From a virus: a stretch of DNA of 64,000 bases. The stretch is from positions 32,833-96,832 of the IMG/VR virus record IMGVR_UViG_3300008107_000029. One strand, 5' to 3'. The notes beneath the pieces were generated by a model. It was not told where the DNA came from and ran no database searches. It was given only the letters and a program-made list of their open reading frames with translations. This document shows, piece after piece, positions 17,201 to 24,455 of the stretch (the first letter of the stretch is position 1; every line of letters begins with the position of its first letter). The position numbers were made by a program, and so were the translations under genes.

Positions 17201-18040
17201 ATCTCCAGTTGTAAATCCATGAGATGTAATTGTAATTGTAGAAGCATTGTAATCTACATTAGATGCTTGGAAGAATCCTGAGACCTTTCCTCTCCAGTCA
17301 TAAGGAACGAATGCAAACTTTGAATAACCTTCAAGGGAAGTTGTTGCATTTGTTTCAACTGTAGCAGTTAGAGTATCTACGTTTGTAGGTATAATACTTG
17401 CTGCATTAAATCTTAAAGTCTTTCCACCAACAGTGTTTGACAAAATAAACTTTGTTCCTACGCTAAATCCGTGTGGATAGATTGTGTCAACGGTAAGGAT
17501 TGAAGGCACTGCACCGTCTGTTCTAATTGAACCTAGTGTATCTAGTTTGTATTGGGTAGCCTGATATAAACGACCACCAAAAATTTGAGTTGTATCATCT
17601 TTAATTTCAACTGTACCACCTGGAGTAACTCCAGCAAAATTCATTGTCTTCTTTGCTTTGTATTCAATAATGAATGCTGAAACAAGACGGCTAACTACGA
17701 ACGCACCTTCTGCAATGTTGGTAGTAAGTCCAGATACGATAATAGGAGAACCAACAGATAGGTTGTGCTCAGTGCTGCATACTACCTGAACAATGTCTGA
17801 GCCTTGTGTGGCAAGGACACTTGTGTGAGAAAGGGCAGTTTGTCCAGGTCTAGAAAAGAAGGTAGGAATGTTGTTAACAAGTTCGATTGTCTCCCAACGT
17901 GTTTCCTGTAGACCATATTCAAAGTCTGTATCAATAAGGTTAGATGGTGTAGAAACACGAATTTTCGATACTGGATCGACATACGTTTCAATTGGCTCAA
18001 AGAGGGTTTCCTCTGTTTGGGGTCTTAAATATCCTGACAT
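11219..18040 (-). CDS. Giant repeat-containing baseplate/fibre protein (2273 residues)
   Basis: The N-terminus (MSGYLRPQTEETLFEPIETY, then IDTDFEYGLQ-x-T-(R/K)WE) is a pattern I associate with large aquatic phage structural proteins. The bulk is tandem beta modules with a recurring core: DVVT-x-TTGDAV, GLT-x-G-x-TYY-(I/V)-R, a SSTT-x-SLH strand, then a short Ala-rich turn and a G-x-GT end. The C-terminal 600 residues change to a folded region with ATSLYVKGDGF, FEFDGSKLYCVRR and YEITSTGIPSYVPSLSHWGTS, likely the receptor- or baseplate-contacting domain. It is the longest gene here after no other. A GGTATAATAGAAAC box sits right before the ATG. It is almost surely a virion protein; whether it is a baseplate wedge or a fibre is open. 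Confidence 0.8.
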   Translation of the reverse strand: MSGYLRPQTEETLFEPIETYVDPVSKIRVSTPSNLIDTDFEYGLQETRWETIELVNNIPTFFSRPGQTALSHTSVLATQGSDIVQVVCSTEHNLSVGSPIIVSGLTTNIAEGAFVVSRLVSAFIIEYKAKKTMNFAGVTPGGTVEIKDDTTQIFGGRLYQATQYKLDTLGSIRTDGAVPSILTVDTIYPHGFSVGTKFILSNTVGGKTLRFNAASIIPTNVDTLTATVETNATTSLEGYSKFAFVPYDWRGKVSGFFQASNVDYNASTITITSHGFTTGDPVMYVGPYEDTLVGGLTNYSLYYAVKIDNNTVALSSTEIDEYNTATLVQFTRNGTSNFGQHALFFANKVASATVADVITTTNNLKGVEEDDPVFVFSTGTGLTAASPHKSTNNHTVTNYVKLYVNQANKTEARETWTNSGTSLDVVTNVFTVPSTSGFTTGDAVTYYSNSGTIPTGLTSGNTYYIRVRSSTTMSLHTSAAGASSDTLQVDVTSTGTGTSTVIKQNRTLRLGTAPAGTGILDINGTTINGTTWIVVGIMEENYDSVYVPNHGFSSDDVVLVETASGEGGPVDENYGKITALATTGINTTSNVITVDDGSRVNTGTPVFLTAQSAETTFNANAGVNLATDVITVASTTGFTTGDAVTVKHRARPLSFEQANGIDPVTDQITVPSTENYVSGQEVVYYNGGDVVPNGLTSGSTYFVRVINSTTISLHGSKAGAQGNNNTVDLVARGSGVGALKPVNAQPGGLTDNGTYYVRVASGTTFTLHASSADAIANNNLVNITASGSGTATITQSSPTLAGGLTNNTKYFVRKTGTNTLTLHPTLANAIANTSIVDITTVGTAKVQLAIVAPTVSNLSAIDTATEILTMVNGDATTFRTGQAVLFTMDDGTTTTPFTSTPQVVPGRNYYIRPLSSTTFTLHTTPEKAIDNTGSINFTASTTNANVRFTGGFGPISIGQRINYFVEKVNENRIRLKPTKASAYQAFLPSPYSSGTMTFTRRTATDFADGIYLPQNALSEGQILTYSSGVNPAITGLVNANQYYVFTPTENYFRLSTTATFSSLNIPVQGLSTVDTVAFYITSAGHGYSTASAEPAIYNSTTPIGGLKSGTVYFVRGLDANRLALFYSPESAASLVVNAAGEAPVDDRVPLLDTNLGGTGTFKKIPGLINFSAVGTGTHELSITGTNAIDGIYEIQTIPTDTHFTLNPTSAILSPRTYTFDPLNTLDLNYSIINQTNHQYYTGAPVVYNTSGTQIGGLVAGTTYYAIRISQDWFQLAATRDDAEIGREIVLTSFGSGVTHSITSSNVAAEFPASGTVSLVPGTKTINGLGTNFPNLYKIGDVFKVYVPDTRLSNLEFVTQSSGINLTTNIVTTQDTHTYTTGLAVRVSSSTTLPTGLSASRIYYVRALTTSTLAFYPNPADANADSNRIDITGLGTGNMTISPVLPGTVFASKITGIRSATALTVEDTIPVTGSDEAQTPISTASGVARTDLSYATSTSLYVKGDGFAVHRPYDGGVELTPSTNPDASMIRQTRKYFRYQSGKGIQVSKAINFNAPTQIDTYTRVGTTATITTRNPHRCTDVVTVRIVDAVNGIGDLGPNYWNGNFEINQIIDERTFTITLLGTPQTDRPGGFPQFNPVSWVNCVLRSGLFDDQNGIFFEFDGSKLYCVRRSSTQQMSGTATVAFNSTRIVGSSTSFSSQVAKGQSVVIKGQTYKVVKVDSNDIMYIQPAYRGISKSGVIISKVVDTKVEQANWNLDPADGTGPSGFNLDLTKIQMAYIDYSWYGAGKVRFGFKDQKGHVKYFHEFIHNNIFTEAYMRAGNLPARYEITSTGIPSYVPSLSHWGTSIIMDGEFQDDKAYLFTAAGDSIQFTNNSTQKTAPGQIETTKSYTITDPDTATTVAAYRITFDSYTNAVVAAIKNNTAVANSTALNEKLPVGTKTIGVPVRGYNNTGWVYVDQAPSATDGATFRTVTSQQQLFDATNNFTVFTVASGHGMTAGTVHRVRWEADSSVPSTFFYGGSGGRSYTGSTISNGSVVYITPYLGSSTQFIASTVAPGSGTFPRTATLTNNARWYTGGSTGSGAQVIIYTNDGATFTYPTSQTYNIGSGTDIVPSVIPLVSARLAPSVDNANTGNLGSKEVVNRMQTILNSVGILTNYDCEIYLILNSTLDNTNWTFVNKPSLSQLIKHSKGDLYTGGIVLYNFRAAGTGTVNSQDTTLSLAELATLGNSILGGDGVFPDGPDVLTVAAVVVEPASVTEAIPLKISARVSWTESQA

Positions 18041-18064
18041 GTTTCTATTATACCTCTTTCGTTA

Positions 18065-21022
18065 TTATGCACCCAACCACCATGAGTTGGTTAGTGATCC
18101 TACTGATGCTGCACCTGCTGTTTGAACTTCAAAGACAATTCTATCACTGTCGTCATCATAAACTGCCACAAGGTTTACGTGATTATCGTGTACTAAAGAA
18201 GGTGCTACAAGGTCTGTAACCACTTCTGTTTGGGTATTTCCAATTGGAGTGTATCCAAGAGCAGATGTTATATCTAATAATCCTACAGTTACGTTACCAT
18301 TGACTGCTGGTCTAGTTCCAAACTGAATTAAGTCTACTGAATCTGGAACACTAAGAAGAAGTTGGTTTGGACCATCATCATATGTGACTGTAACGTTTGT
18401 ATGGTTAGTATGATTTAGTAATGGTTCAACCCAATCTTGAATTTCTTCTTGTGTTTTTGGTGTTGGAATCTTAATTTGTATCTGTGGTAATCCAGTAATT
18501 GGATCCTCTGCTACATAATCTACTACAACGTTTTCATGATTAACGTGGTCCAGTGTGTCATAAATGAATGCTGATGTTTGTAATCCATTAAATGCAACTG
18601 GGATTGTAAGTTCAATATCTCCGTGTGCTGATTGAGTGATTGTTGCTGTACCTTCAACATCTCCATCAATGGTAAATGTAACTTCGGCATCTCTTACGGC
18701 AAGAGTTCCAGTGTTGGTAAGGTCATCGTATACAAAGTTTAATCCAAATAGATTTAATTGTCCATCTAAGAAGTTAAAGATTTCATCATCTACTGCTTCT
18801 TGAAAATCTGTAATGTCAGTTGATACGTGGTCGTGTCCTAAGTATGTTAAAGCCTTCCATACAGTTCCACTCTTTATATACAAGTCTCCAGAGTCTGCTA
18901 CATATCCAAAAGCACCAGAGTCTGCACCAGTTGGTAATGCTGCTTGATTTGCATACCCTTGAGTAACAATATTTTCTATAGCAAACAAAACTGGGTCTGA
19001 AGATATGTTGGTTGGTCCACCTAGATAAAAATAATTTTCTTGTAAACTTGGAGCAATTTCTACCTGCCCAGGTCCATACAAATATATGGCTCCATCAAAT
19101 GTTGCTATAGCACTTGATAGTTTAACAAGAATTCCCATTCTCTGTGTAACAAAGTTATATTGTTGTGGGCTTATTGACGGAACTCCGTTTAGCCCAACGT
19201 ATAGTTCTGATCCTACAACTGCACCAGTAATTTCAAAGGTGGATGCTGCTATTAATCCTTGGCTTGTTATGTATCCATTACTTGATGCTGGAATGGTTTC
19301 TTCTGCTATTCCTATTGATGGCATTGTTGATGGAGTTCCAGCACTTGCTAAAACAACATTTGGTACAGTCGATCCACTAGCATATCCACTAATACTAACA
19401 AAACTGCCTGCGTTAATATCGGTAGTGCCGTTATTTCTAACATAAATTTTTGTCTTTGGTGCAAAGTTAACCTCAGCCTGGTAGATTAATGGGTCTCCAG
19501 CAGTTGTTGGCAAAGCCATTGCTGAAGTTATAGATGGATGGGAGGGTGTTCCAAAATAAGAAGAAACTCTACTGTCAACTCTTGGGTTGGTATACCATAA
19601 ATTTGTTGCTGTTCCAGTTTCTGATACATCGTCTGTGTCAAGAACTACTGTACCAATAAAACCATTTACTGAGTCTACTTGGCTAAGAACTTTATATGTA
19701 TCTCCACCGTCTAAACTCCAAGCAAATTGCTGGTTTGCTTCGCTCCAAGCAAGGATTGCATTAGTAAGATCTCCTCTTGCAACTTCAATACCTGACTTTA
19801 AAGTACTTGCTGGAGTGCCAGTTTGTGCTGAGTTAATAAGAATAGTTGTATCTTCTGTTGTAATAGTTCCTGCATTAAATATAGTTTCAGTACCAAGTAC
19901 ACTTAAGTTACCAGTTACTGTTAAATTATTTGGAATGGTTACATCTGTTGCCAAGCCTACAGTGGTAATTCCATTTGTTGTAGTTGCTACTATTTGATTT
20001 GTAGTTCCATTGATTGCTAACACACCAGTGTTAGAAATTGTTAATCCGTTAGTTGCTGAATCGTATGTGGTTGATATACCAGTCTTTGTTGCTCCATTAA
20101 TTAACGCCCCTGCAGAATCTTTTGCACGGTCATCTGTAAACCATAGGTTTGTTGTTGCTGGATCTCCGTCATTGCCTTCAGCAATATCTCCAGTTGTTAT
20201 AGTTACAACTCCTGTTTCGCCATTAACGCTTAGAACATTACCAGCACCAGTCAAAACTATTCTGTTGTTTACGTCATCGTATGATGCTGTAACATTTGTA
20301 TGTCCAGCATGGTTAAGAAGTGGTGCAGCAGAATCCTGTACTGCTTCAGTAAAGTCTGTTACTTGAGTAGAAGGAATTGCAATGTCGACATTTGATGCAC
20401 TTGTAATACGACCATCAACATCTACTGCAAATTGTGATACTGAGTTAGCATCTCCGTATGTTGCTGGTGTAACTCCAGTGTCTGAAAGATCAATAGTAAT
20501 TGTGGTATTACCAAGATTGGTCATTGTTGCTGATCCAGTTGCATCTCCTGCAATACTAATTACTGGATCGTTAACATTAAATGTTAATGTATTTAAGATG
20601 TCGTCATATGATACTGTTAGACCAGAATGTGTGGCTGCTACAACCATAGCCTGTGCAGCATCCTGTACAGCCTCTGTAAAGTCTGTTATGTTGGTAGATA
20701 CGTGGTTGTGTGAGTTATCTGCAACTGTTGTTGTAATGGTTGCGTTAGCAAGGTTTGTTACTGTTCCAGTTCCACTTACATCACCATCTAGGGTTAATGT
20801 AAAGTCACCTACATTGAAGTTTAATTTTCCAGTTGTATCGTCATAAGTAACGTCAATACCAGATTCGGTATTTGTAGTTACCATAGCACCAACTAGGTCT
20901 TGAATATCTTCTGCAACGTTTGTAATATCTGTAACTGTGTGCGTGTGCGATGGATACGCTAACGCCACATCTACTTGAACGACATCATTTGTTCCTTCGT
21001 CTACTATTACATTAATTGCCAT
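18065..21022 (-). CDS. Long tail fibre with about eight YDD shaft repeats
   Basis: A 985-residue fibre. A repeat of about 24 residues with core H-x2-N-(V/I)-T-x-(T/S)YDD followed by a L-x-F/V-x-V/G strand occurs roughly eight times, interspersed with GDVSGTGTVTNLANATI and SIAGDATGSATMTNLGNTTI blocks. The middle has YGPGQVEIAPSL, ALPTGADSGAFGYV and DSGDLYIKSGTVW, typical linker strands of phage fibres. Repeats of this class form trimeric shafts. It sits between a structural protein at 21024 and the giant repeat protein. Confidence 0.8.
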   Translation of the reverse strand: MAINVIVDEGTNDVVQVDVALAYPSHTHTVTDITNVAEDIQDLVGAMVTTNTESGIDVTYDDTTGKLNFNVGDFTLTLDGDVSGTGTVTNLANATITTTVADNSHNHVSTNITDFTEAVQDAAQAMVVAATHSGLTVSYDDILNTLTFNVNDPVISIAGDATGSATMTNLGNTTITIDLSDTGVTPATYGDANSVSQFAVDVDGRITSASNVDIAIPSTQVTDFTEAVQDSAAPLLNHAGHTNVTASYDDVNNRIVLTGAGNVLSVNGETGVVTITTGDIAEGNDGDPATTNLWFTDDRAKDSAGALINGATKTGISTTYDSATNGLTISNTGVLAINGTTNQIVATTTNGITTVGLATDVTIPNNLTVTGNLSVLGTETIFNAGTITTEDTTILINSAQTGTPASTLKSGIEVARGDLTNAILAWSEANQQFAWSLDGGDTYKVLSQVDSVNGFIGTVVLDTDDVSETGTATNLWYTNPRVDSRVSSYFGTPSHPSITSAMALPTTAGDPLIYQAEVNFAPKTKIYVRNNGTTDINAGSFVSISGYASGSTVPNVVLASAGTPSTMPSIGIAEETIPASSNGYITSQGLIAASTFEITGAVVGSELYVGLNGVPSISPQQYNFVTQRMGILVKLSSAIATFDGAIYLYGPGQVEIAPSLQENYFYLGGPTNISSDPVLFAIENIVTQGYANQAALPTGADSGAFGYVADSGDLYIKSGTVWKALTYLGHDHVSTDITDFQEAVDDEIFNFLDGQLNLFGLNFVYDDLTNTGTLAVRDAEVTFTIDGDVEGTATITQSAHGDIELTIPVAFNGLQTSAFIYDTLDHVNHENVVVDYVAEDPITGLPQIQIKIPTPKTQEEIQDWVEPLLNHTNHTNVTVTYDDGPNQLLLSVPDSVDLIQFGTRPAVNGNVTVGLLDITSALGYTPIGNTQTEVVTDLVAPSLVHDNHVNLVAVYDDDSDRIVFEVQTAGAASVGSLTNSWWLGA

Positions 21023-21023
21023 A

Positions 21024-21716
21024 TTATGTCAATTGCCCCCTAGTTGTATCTGTTGAAGCAGTTACGCTATATGTAATGTCTTCAACAACATCAATTTCTC
21101 CCTTTAAAATAGTTTGAACAGTCCAGTGATCGTCAAATGCATTAAGTGCATCGTCACCAAAGTCTGTTAAGTTTGTCTTTCTTGCAATTTCAAGATCATA
21201 TACTGCATTGTCTGGTAGTCTTTTGCTTACACCATCTGGCAGGAACATATGAATCTTTCCAGCAGTAATTTCAGATGCTTTGTTTCCAATCTGGAACTCT
21301 GCCTTTACGCTAGAGGTTACTGTTCCAGTTGCATTTTCCTGAGTGACAACGCTACCAGTTGACTGATATGTTATAGTGGTTGCAGTGACTGAAGTAATAA
21401 CTCTAGTTCCATCCCATCCTACACCAACACCTGCTACAGTAATAGTCTGATTAGTATCAAAGTTATGGTTTTGGCTTAATGTTAGGGTTGCGTATGTTGT
21501 TCCACCAACTAATTCTCTTTGTTTTTGTGTGACTGTTGCAGTTGAAGTGAAGGTCAAAGGTTGTAGATCTGGTCCGTAAATCTCTGCTTTAATGCTATAA
21601 TTTGTTAAATTGATGGCTGTGCCACCATTATCTTTTACTGTTGCGATAGCGTAATAAGTATCACCACGGTAAAGCGTGATATTTAATGTTCCTGGAGTAT
21701 TATTGACGCTTGCCAT
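21024..21716 (-). CDS. Structural beta protein (BppU/Ig-like appendage)
   Basis: A 230-residue protein. The opening NITLYRGDTYYAIATVKDNGG-type strands resemble N-terminal domains of phage baseplate-associated proteins that begin with 'lyrGdt'. It contains a Thr/Val-rich insert and ends in DLEIARKTNLTD, then a predicted beta-hairpin. The GGATATAAT box lies 7 bases before the ATG, which would leave almost no leader. It is the first gene of the fibre block; a structural role is likely, exact place unknown. Confidence 0.65.
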   Translation of the reverse strand: MASVNNTPGTLNITLYRGDTYYAIATVKDNGGTAINLTNYSIKAEIYGPDLQPLTFTSTATVTQKQRELVGGTTYATLTLSQNHNFDTNQTITVAGVGVGWDGTRVITSVTATTITYQSTGSVVTQENATGTVTSSVKAEFQIGNKASEITAGKIHMFLPDGVSKRLPDNAVYDLEIARKTNLTDFGDDALNAFDDHWTVQTILKGEIDVVEDITYSVTASTDTTRGQLT

Positions 21717-21733
21717 GATTACATTATATCCTA

Positions 21734-22186
21734 CTAATGATTCTTAGAACTAGGAATAATCGCACCCTTCCACATTGATTGTTTGATCGGAACACAGTTT
21801 GGAACTTGGCGTCCGTTCTTTTCTTTCATACCTACTTGCTTATAACCAGACCAACATGCTTTTGTAAGATTATCCCATTTATCTTCATCTTCATTGTCTG
21901 ACTCGTATAATTCTTCTGACTTATCCATGCTGTGATCTGATTCAATTTTAACTGCATCTTTGTACATCATTCCAATGCTAAAAGCAGTTGGCTTCCATGT
22001 GCCATCTTTTTCAATATAAATTCTAACTGACATTGCTGGATTGTCTGGAGGCATAGACTCAATAGCAAACTCTGTTCCAGGTGTTCCTAGGGTTCCACCC
22101 TCAATCATAATGTGTTCAATCATGCCATGGACCATACCCTCTGTGGTTTTACCCATTACCATGTCGCCTTCTTTTAGTGTTAGCAT
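21734..22186 (-). CDS. Hypothetical virion-associated protein with Cys-containing basic motif
   Basis: A 150-residue protein. The first half is a compact beta domain (GDMVMGKTTEGMVHGMIEHIM). An acidic linker follows (SEELYESDNEDEDKWD), and then a conserved-looking C-terminal motif ACWSGYKQVGMKEKNGR, VPNCVP. That W-x-GY-x-Q-x-GMK...VPNCVP motif occurs, from memory, in C-terminal parts of phage head or portal-region proteins. A TAGGAGGAAAGT ribosome site precedes the ATG. Function unknown. Confidence 0.6.
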   Translation of the reverse strand: MLTLKEGDMVMGKTTEGMVHGMIEHIMIEGGTLGTPGTEFAIESMPPDNPAMSVRIYIEKDGTWKPTAFSIGMMYKDAVKIESDHSMDKSEELYESDNEDEDKWDNLTKACWSGYKQVGMKEKNGRQVPNCVPIKQSMWKGAIIPSSKNH

Positions 22187-22214
22187 ACTTTCCTCCTAGA
22201 CCATTTTATCATAA

Positions 22215-22535
22215 TTAACCTAATGCTGAACGCATATTCTGTAGCAACTCACGCTCAAACGGATCTAGGTCATATAGGTCCATATTTAAACCTTTGTCCG
22301 TTAACCTAAAGATCCACTCTGCTGTATCTGACATAGAAACATCAACCATATCCTTGGTCCACAGTTCAAACATCATCATTGAAATGTCTTCAATATAAGA
22401 ATGGTATAGTTCTGGTGCAATCTCAGCACACTTCTCAGTGATGCTAAACCTATACTCACCGTCATCGTTTAGAGCAACTATTTCAATTGCTCCAGCCTCA
22501 ATGAGGTACTGGATGTAGAGATCCTCTTCTTCCAT
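22215..22535 (-). CDS. Hypothetical acidic 106-residue protein
   Basis: An acidic, Met-rich, mostly helical protein. It contains YRFSITEKCAE and WIFRLTDKGL, two similar 'f-(s/r)-i/l-T-(E/D)-K' turns that look like tandem winged-helix wings, but I cannot confirm a fold. It overlaps the HNH gene by 38 bases. No function assigned. Confidence 0.55.
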   Translation of the reverse strand: MEEEDLYIQYLIEAGAIEIVALNDDGEYRFSITEKCAEIAPELYHSYIEDISMMMFELWTKDMVDVSMSDTAEWIFRLTDKGLNMDLYDLDPFERELLQNMRSALG

Positions 22536-22809
22536 TGCTACGCTTCACTACCTTTCTTCTATCTTTGACCTGCCTAACAACCTTTCCATTTTTATCTGGA
22601 ACTTGATCCGCTTTCCAGTTGTTACACTGTCTGTGGGTCAATCTCAAGTTGTCAATATCCCAAGTGCCACCTTTTGATAATGGAATCCAGTGATCTATTG
22701 TGGCTGCATCTTTGTCAAAGGGAAGTTGACAAATAAAGCATAGATCTCCGTCTCTGCTTATTAGATATTCCAACCGTTCTTTTTTAGTTGCAAATCCTGT
22801 ATATTCCAT
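22498..22809 (-). CDS. HNH endonuclease
   Basis: A 103-residue HNH nuclease. Zinc knuckle Cys24-x2-Cys27 and His59-x2-Cys62 frame the active site with Asp39-His40 and Asn54 in the order DHW-x-PLSKGG...DNLRLTHRQCN. A basic C-terminal tail (KDRRKVVKRSNGRR) would bind DNA. Such free-standing HNH proteins act as homing nucleases or, near terminase genes, help packaging. Here no terminase is adjacent, so homing or host-DNA cutting are the options. A TATAAT box is 8 bases from the start. Confidence 0.85.
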   Translation of the reverse strand: MEYTGFATKKERLEYLISRDGDLCFICQLPFDKDAATIDHWIPLSKGGTWDIDNLRLTHRQCNNWKADQVPDKNGKVVRQVKDRRKVVKRSNGRRGSLHPVPH

Positions 22810-22818
22810 ACAAGATAA

Positions 22819-22983
22819 TTATACATCTATAAGTTTAAGAACGAACATGCATGGGTCTCCACCATCTTCCCATTCTTGTTGCTCTTCCTCCGTCATATAT
22901 GGATCTCCATCGTGTGTATTACAAAAGGCTTCAGACACCCATCCCTTTTCTTGCCCGTAGGCTACCCACTCATGAATGTCCAT
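22819..22983 (-). CDS. Short acidic protein, 54 residues
   Basis: A small acidic protein read from an ATG that overlaps the thioredoxin stop in a TAATG arrangement, indicating coupled translation. It begins MDIHEWVAYGQEKGW and holds TEEEQQEWEDGGDPC. I have seen short phage proteins with a 'W..YG...GW.s...C..H' pattern but cannot name a family. It has two cysteines (in AFCNTH and DPCMF) and one nearby His, so metal binding is possible. Stop TAA precedes the next gene's promoter-like box. Confidence 0.7.
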   Translation of the reverse strand: MDIHEWVAYGQEKGWVSEAFCNTHDGDPYMTEEEQQEWEDGGDPCMFVLKLIDV

Positions 22984-23243
22984 TACAGACCTAACTCTTT
23001 AATAAATCTTGGCTTTGGCATAGCACCAATAACAAACTTAACGATCTCGCCGTCTTCTTCAAGAATGTATGTTGGTACTGACTTGATGTTGTATCTTTGA
23101 ACCATCTCTGCATCAGCATCAATGTCAATCTTTACAATCTTTAAATCTGGGTACTCTTTTTCTAGTTCGTCAATTACTGGGTTCATCATCTTGCATGGTC
23201 CACACCACTCTGCCCAGAAGTCCAACAGGACTCTTTCTTTCAT
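22983..23243 (-). CDS. trxA: Thioredoxin
   Basis: An 86-residue thioredoxin with the canonical active site WCGPC (Cys14, Cys17), cis-proline in KSVPTYIL and a GAMPK turn. At 86 residues it lacks the usual N-terminal strand and helix, as in compact phage thioredoxins. It reduces protein disulfides; in phages it can supply ribonucleotide reductase or serve as a processivity factor, but neither partner is in this window. It sits just after the tRNA-Asp gene with a TTAGGAGG ribosome site. Confidence 0.92.
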   Translation of the reverse strand: MKERVLLDFWAEWCGPCKMMNPVIDELEKEYPDLKIVKIDIDADAEMVQRYNIKSVPTYILEEDGEIVKFVIGAMPKPRFIKELGL

Positions 23244-23281
23244 AATAACCTCCTAAGTTATAGTTATATTATACCTACTAG

Positions 23282-23355
23282 CGATACTAAGGGGACTTGA
23301 ACCCCTGACCTCCACCGTGACAGGGTGGCGTTCTAACCAACTGAACTATAGTACC
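23282..23355 (-). tRNA. tRNA-Asp (anticodon GTC)
   Basis: A full cloverleaf can be drawn by hand: acceptor GGTACTA pairing with TAGTATC (one G-U), D arm GTTC...GAAC, anticodon stem CCACC/GGTGG with loop CTGTCAC giving anticodon GTC, variable loop AGGTC, and T arm AGGGG/CCCCT with loop TTCAAGT. The discriminator base is G, as in tRNA-Asp. CCA is not encoded. Its 5' end overlaps the stop codon of the preceding HNH gene. Confidence 0.95.
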
Positions 23356-23651
23356 TTGCTACGATTATATGTTCTCATCCTGTGACAGTTAGAACATACT
23401 ATTTCGCACTTTGCTATTTCTTCTAACAACACTTCCATAGGAGTTGCTGTCTTAACCATCTCAGAAATGTTAGCAACCTTATCTCTAAGATGATCAAAAT
23501 CTAAAACTGGTGGTGGGTAGTCAACGTTGCAATCAACACACGTTGGGTGATCTAGTTTGTATTGCCAGACAAACTTTCTTCTTTTATTTTTTCTTTGCTC
23601 ATTTCGGTCAACATAAATATCTTTTGACTTAATGTATTTAAGTTCTGGCAT
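23346..23651 (-). CDS. HNH endonuclease-like protein
   Basis: A 101-residue basic protein. It has Cys-x2-Cys (CVDC), then DFDHLRDKVANIS and a second knuckle C-(x6)-C-(x2)-CH-RMRTY, which is the typical layout of small phage HNH proteins that use FDH-x4-K as the catalytic part. The last codons KVL and the stop lie inside the tRNA-Asp acceptor region. The N-terminus is Lys/Arg-rich (NEQRKNKRRK). The gene is read from a consensus promoter at 23701-23729. Confidence 0.8.
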   Translation of the reverse strand: MPELKYIKSKDIYVDRNEQRKNKRRKFVWQYKLDHPTCVDCNVDYPPPVLDFDHLRDKVANISEMVKTATPMEVLLEEIAKCEIVCSNCHRMRTYNRSKVL

Positions 23652-23700
23652 TTATTCCCTATCTAATTATAAAGAGCAGTTTTGTGTCGTACTCAGGACA

Positions 23701-23729
23701 ATTATAGACTATTAGGCAAGGCCTGTCAA
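23701..23729 (-). promoter_or_regulatory. Sigma-70 promoter upstream of HNH/tRNA/thioredoxin
   Basis: Perfect TTGACA and TATAAT separated by 17 bases, reading minus. It lies 5 bases beyond the CHAP lysin stop and about 50 bases before the HNH start. A second TATAAT (23666-23671) lies downstream without a clear -35. Confidence 0.85.
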
Positions 23730-23733
23730 GTGT

Positions 23734-24312
23734 TTACTTCTTGGCTGCTGGCTTTGCTGCTTTTGGCTTTGGTGGTAGTTTAACTGCTAGTGCAGCACCC
23801 TCTTCACCAACATAGTTAGGACGACCCCAACCAACTACACCATTGATCAACTTCTTCTTGTTGTCTTTAACATATGCACGAGTCTTCTCTACGCACATGC
23901 CACCATTTCGCTGATCTCCTTTTGCAGTTCCTGAAGTGTTTCCTTCAACAACTTGGATTGTTCCGTCGCCATTATTTTTTACACAGATACCTACGTGAGA
24001 TGTTCTGTTGACGCCATCTTCTGGAAAATCAAAATAGATGATATCTCCTGGAGTTGGATCGTCATTACGTGCATCTGCCCAACGATTCATTTTCTTAAAT
24101 GCAGCCTCTCCTGCAGGGGTGTATACGGTATTAGGTACCTTTACTCCTGCTTGGTTAGCACACCACATAACAAATGAACCACACCATGGTTGAAAGTTTG
24201 CTTTTGTAAACTTACCATACTTTGTTTCATTATCTTTTGGACCCTCAATGGTTCCAACTTCAGCAAGTGCTACTTCTACAATTCTTGCTGCTGATCCTTG
24301 TACTGCTGCCAT
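23734..24312 (-). CDS. CHAP-domain peptidoglycan hydrolase (endolysin)
   Basis: A 192-residue soluble enzyme. The CHAP cysteine is Cys44 in PWCGSFVMW and the histidine is His106 in SHVGIC; Glu123 and Asn125 in VEGN complete the usual set. A PGDIIYFDF strand lies between them. The last 30 residues are Ala/Lys/Pro-rich (PPKPKAAKPAAKK), a flexible basic tail that could bind the wall. CHAP enzymes cut the peptide stem or crossbridge or act as amidases. No signal peptide is present, so holin-dependent release fits. It is a second lysin, 6 kb from the M23 lysin, with its own structured leader and an AGGAG ribosome site. Confidence 0.88.
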   Translation of the reverse strand: MAAVQGSAARIVEVALAEVGTIEGPKDNETKYGKFTKANFQPWCGSFVMWCANQAGVKVPNTVYTPAGEAAFKKMNRWADARNDDPTPGDIIYFDFPEDGVNRTSHVGICVKNNGDGTIQVVEGNTSGTAKGDQRNGGMCVEKTRAYVKDNKKKLINGVVGWGRPNYVGEEGAALAVKLPPKPKAAKPAAKK

Positions 24313-24335
24313 TCTATCTCCTTTTATTTTATAGA

Positions 24336-24441
24336 CTGGTGCGAGGTCCTTTTGACCTGCGTCGAATGGGGAAAGCGTTATGCTGTCTCACCTGCTCTAT
24401 GGTATGGTAACTATTCATCCTAAGATAAAGCCTCACACCAG
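24336..24441 (-). ncRNA. Structured leader RNA candidate before the CHAP lysin
   Basis: An 11-bp stem closes a 106-base domain: CTGGTGTGAGG at the 5' side pairs with CCTCGCACCAG at the 3' side, with one G-U pair. A small AGGTC/GACCT hairpin can form near the 3' side and competes with the end of the long stem. Just upstream is a TATAAT box (24450-24455), so the helix would start near the transcript's 5' end. It does not fit a riboswitch class I recognise and is not a tRNA. Confidence 0.55.
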
Positions 24442-24449
24442 CCTTGATT

Positions 24450-24455
24450 ATTATA
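24450..24455 (-). promoter_or_regulatory. TATAAT box at the head of the structured leader
   Basis: A perfect -10 hexamer immediately after the stop codon of the DUF6065-like gene. No good -35 at 16-18 bases. It would start RNA within a few bases of the structured leader. Confidence 0.4.

Noticed and set aside
20010-20846. Plus-strand frames opposite the long fibre
   Set aside because: Valine/Ser-rich antisense readings of fibre repeats; no start context.
24336-24441. tRNA or tmRNA in the leader before the CHAP gene
   Set aside because: The closing stem is 11 bp, longer than an acceptor stem, and no D, anticodon or T arm fits.
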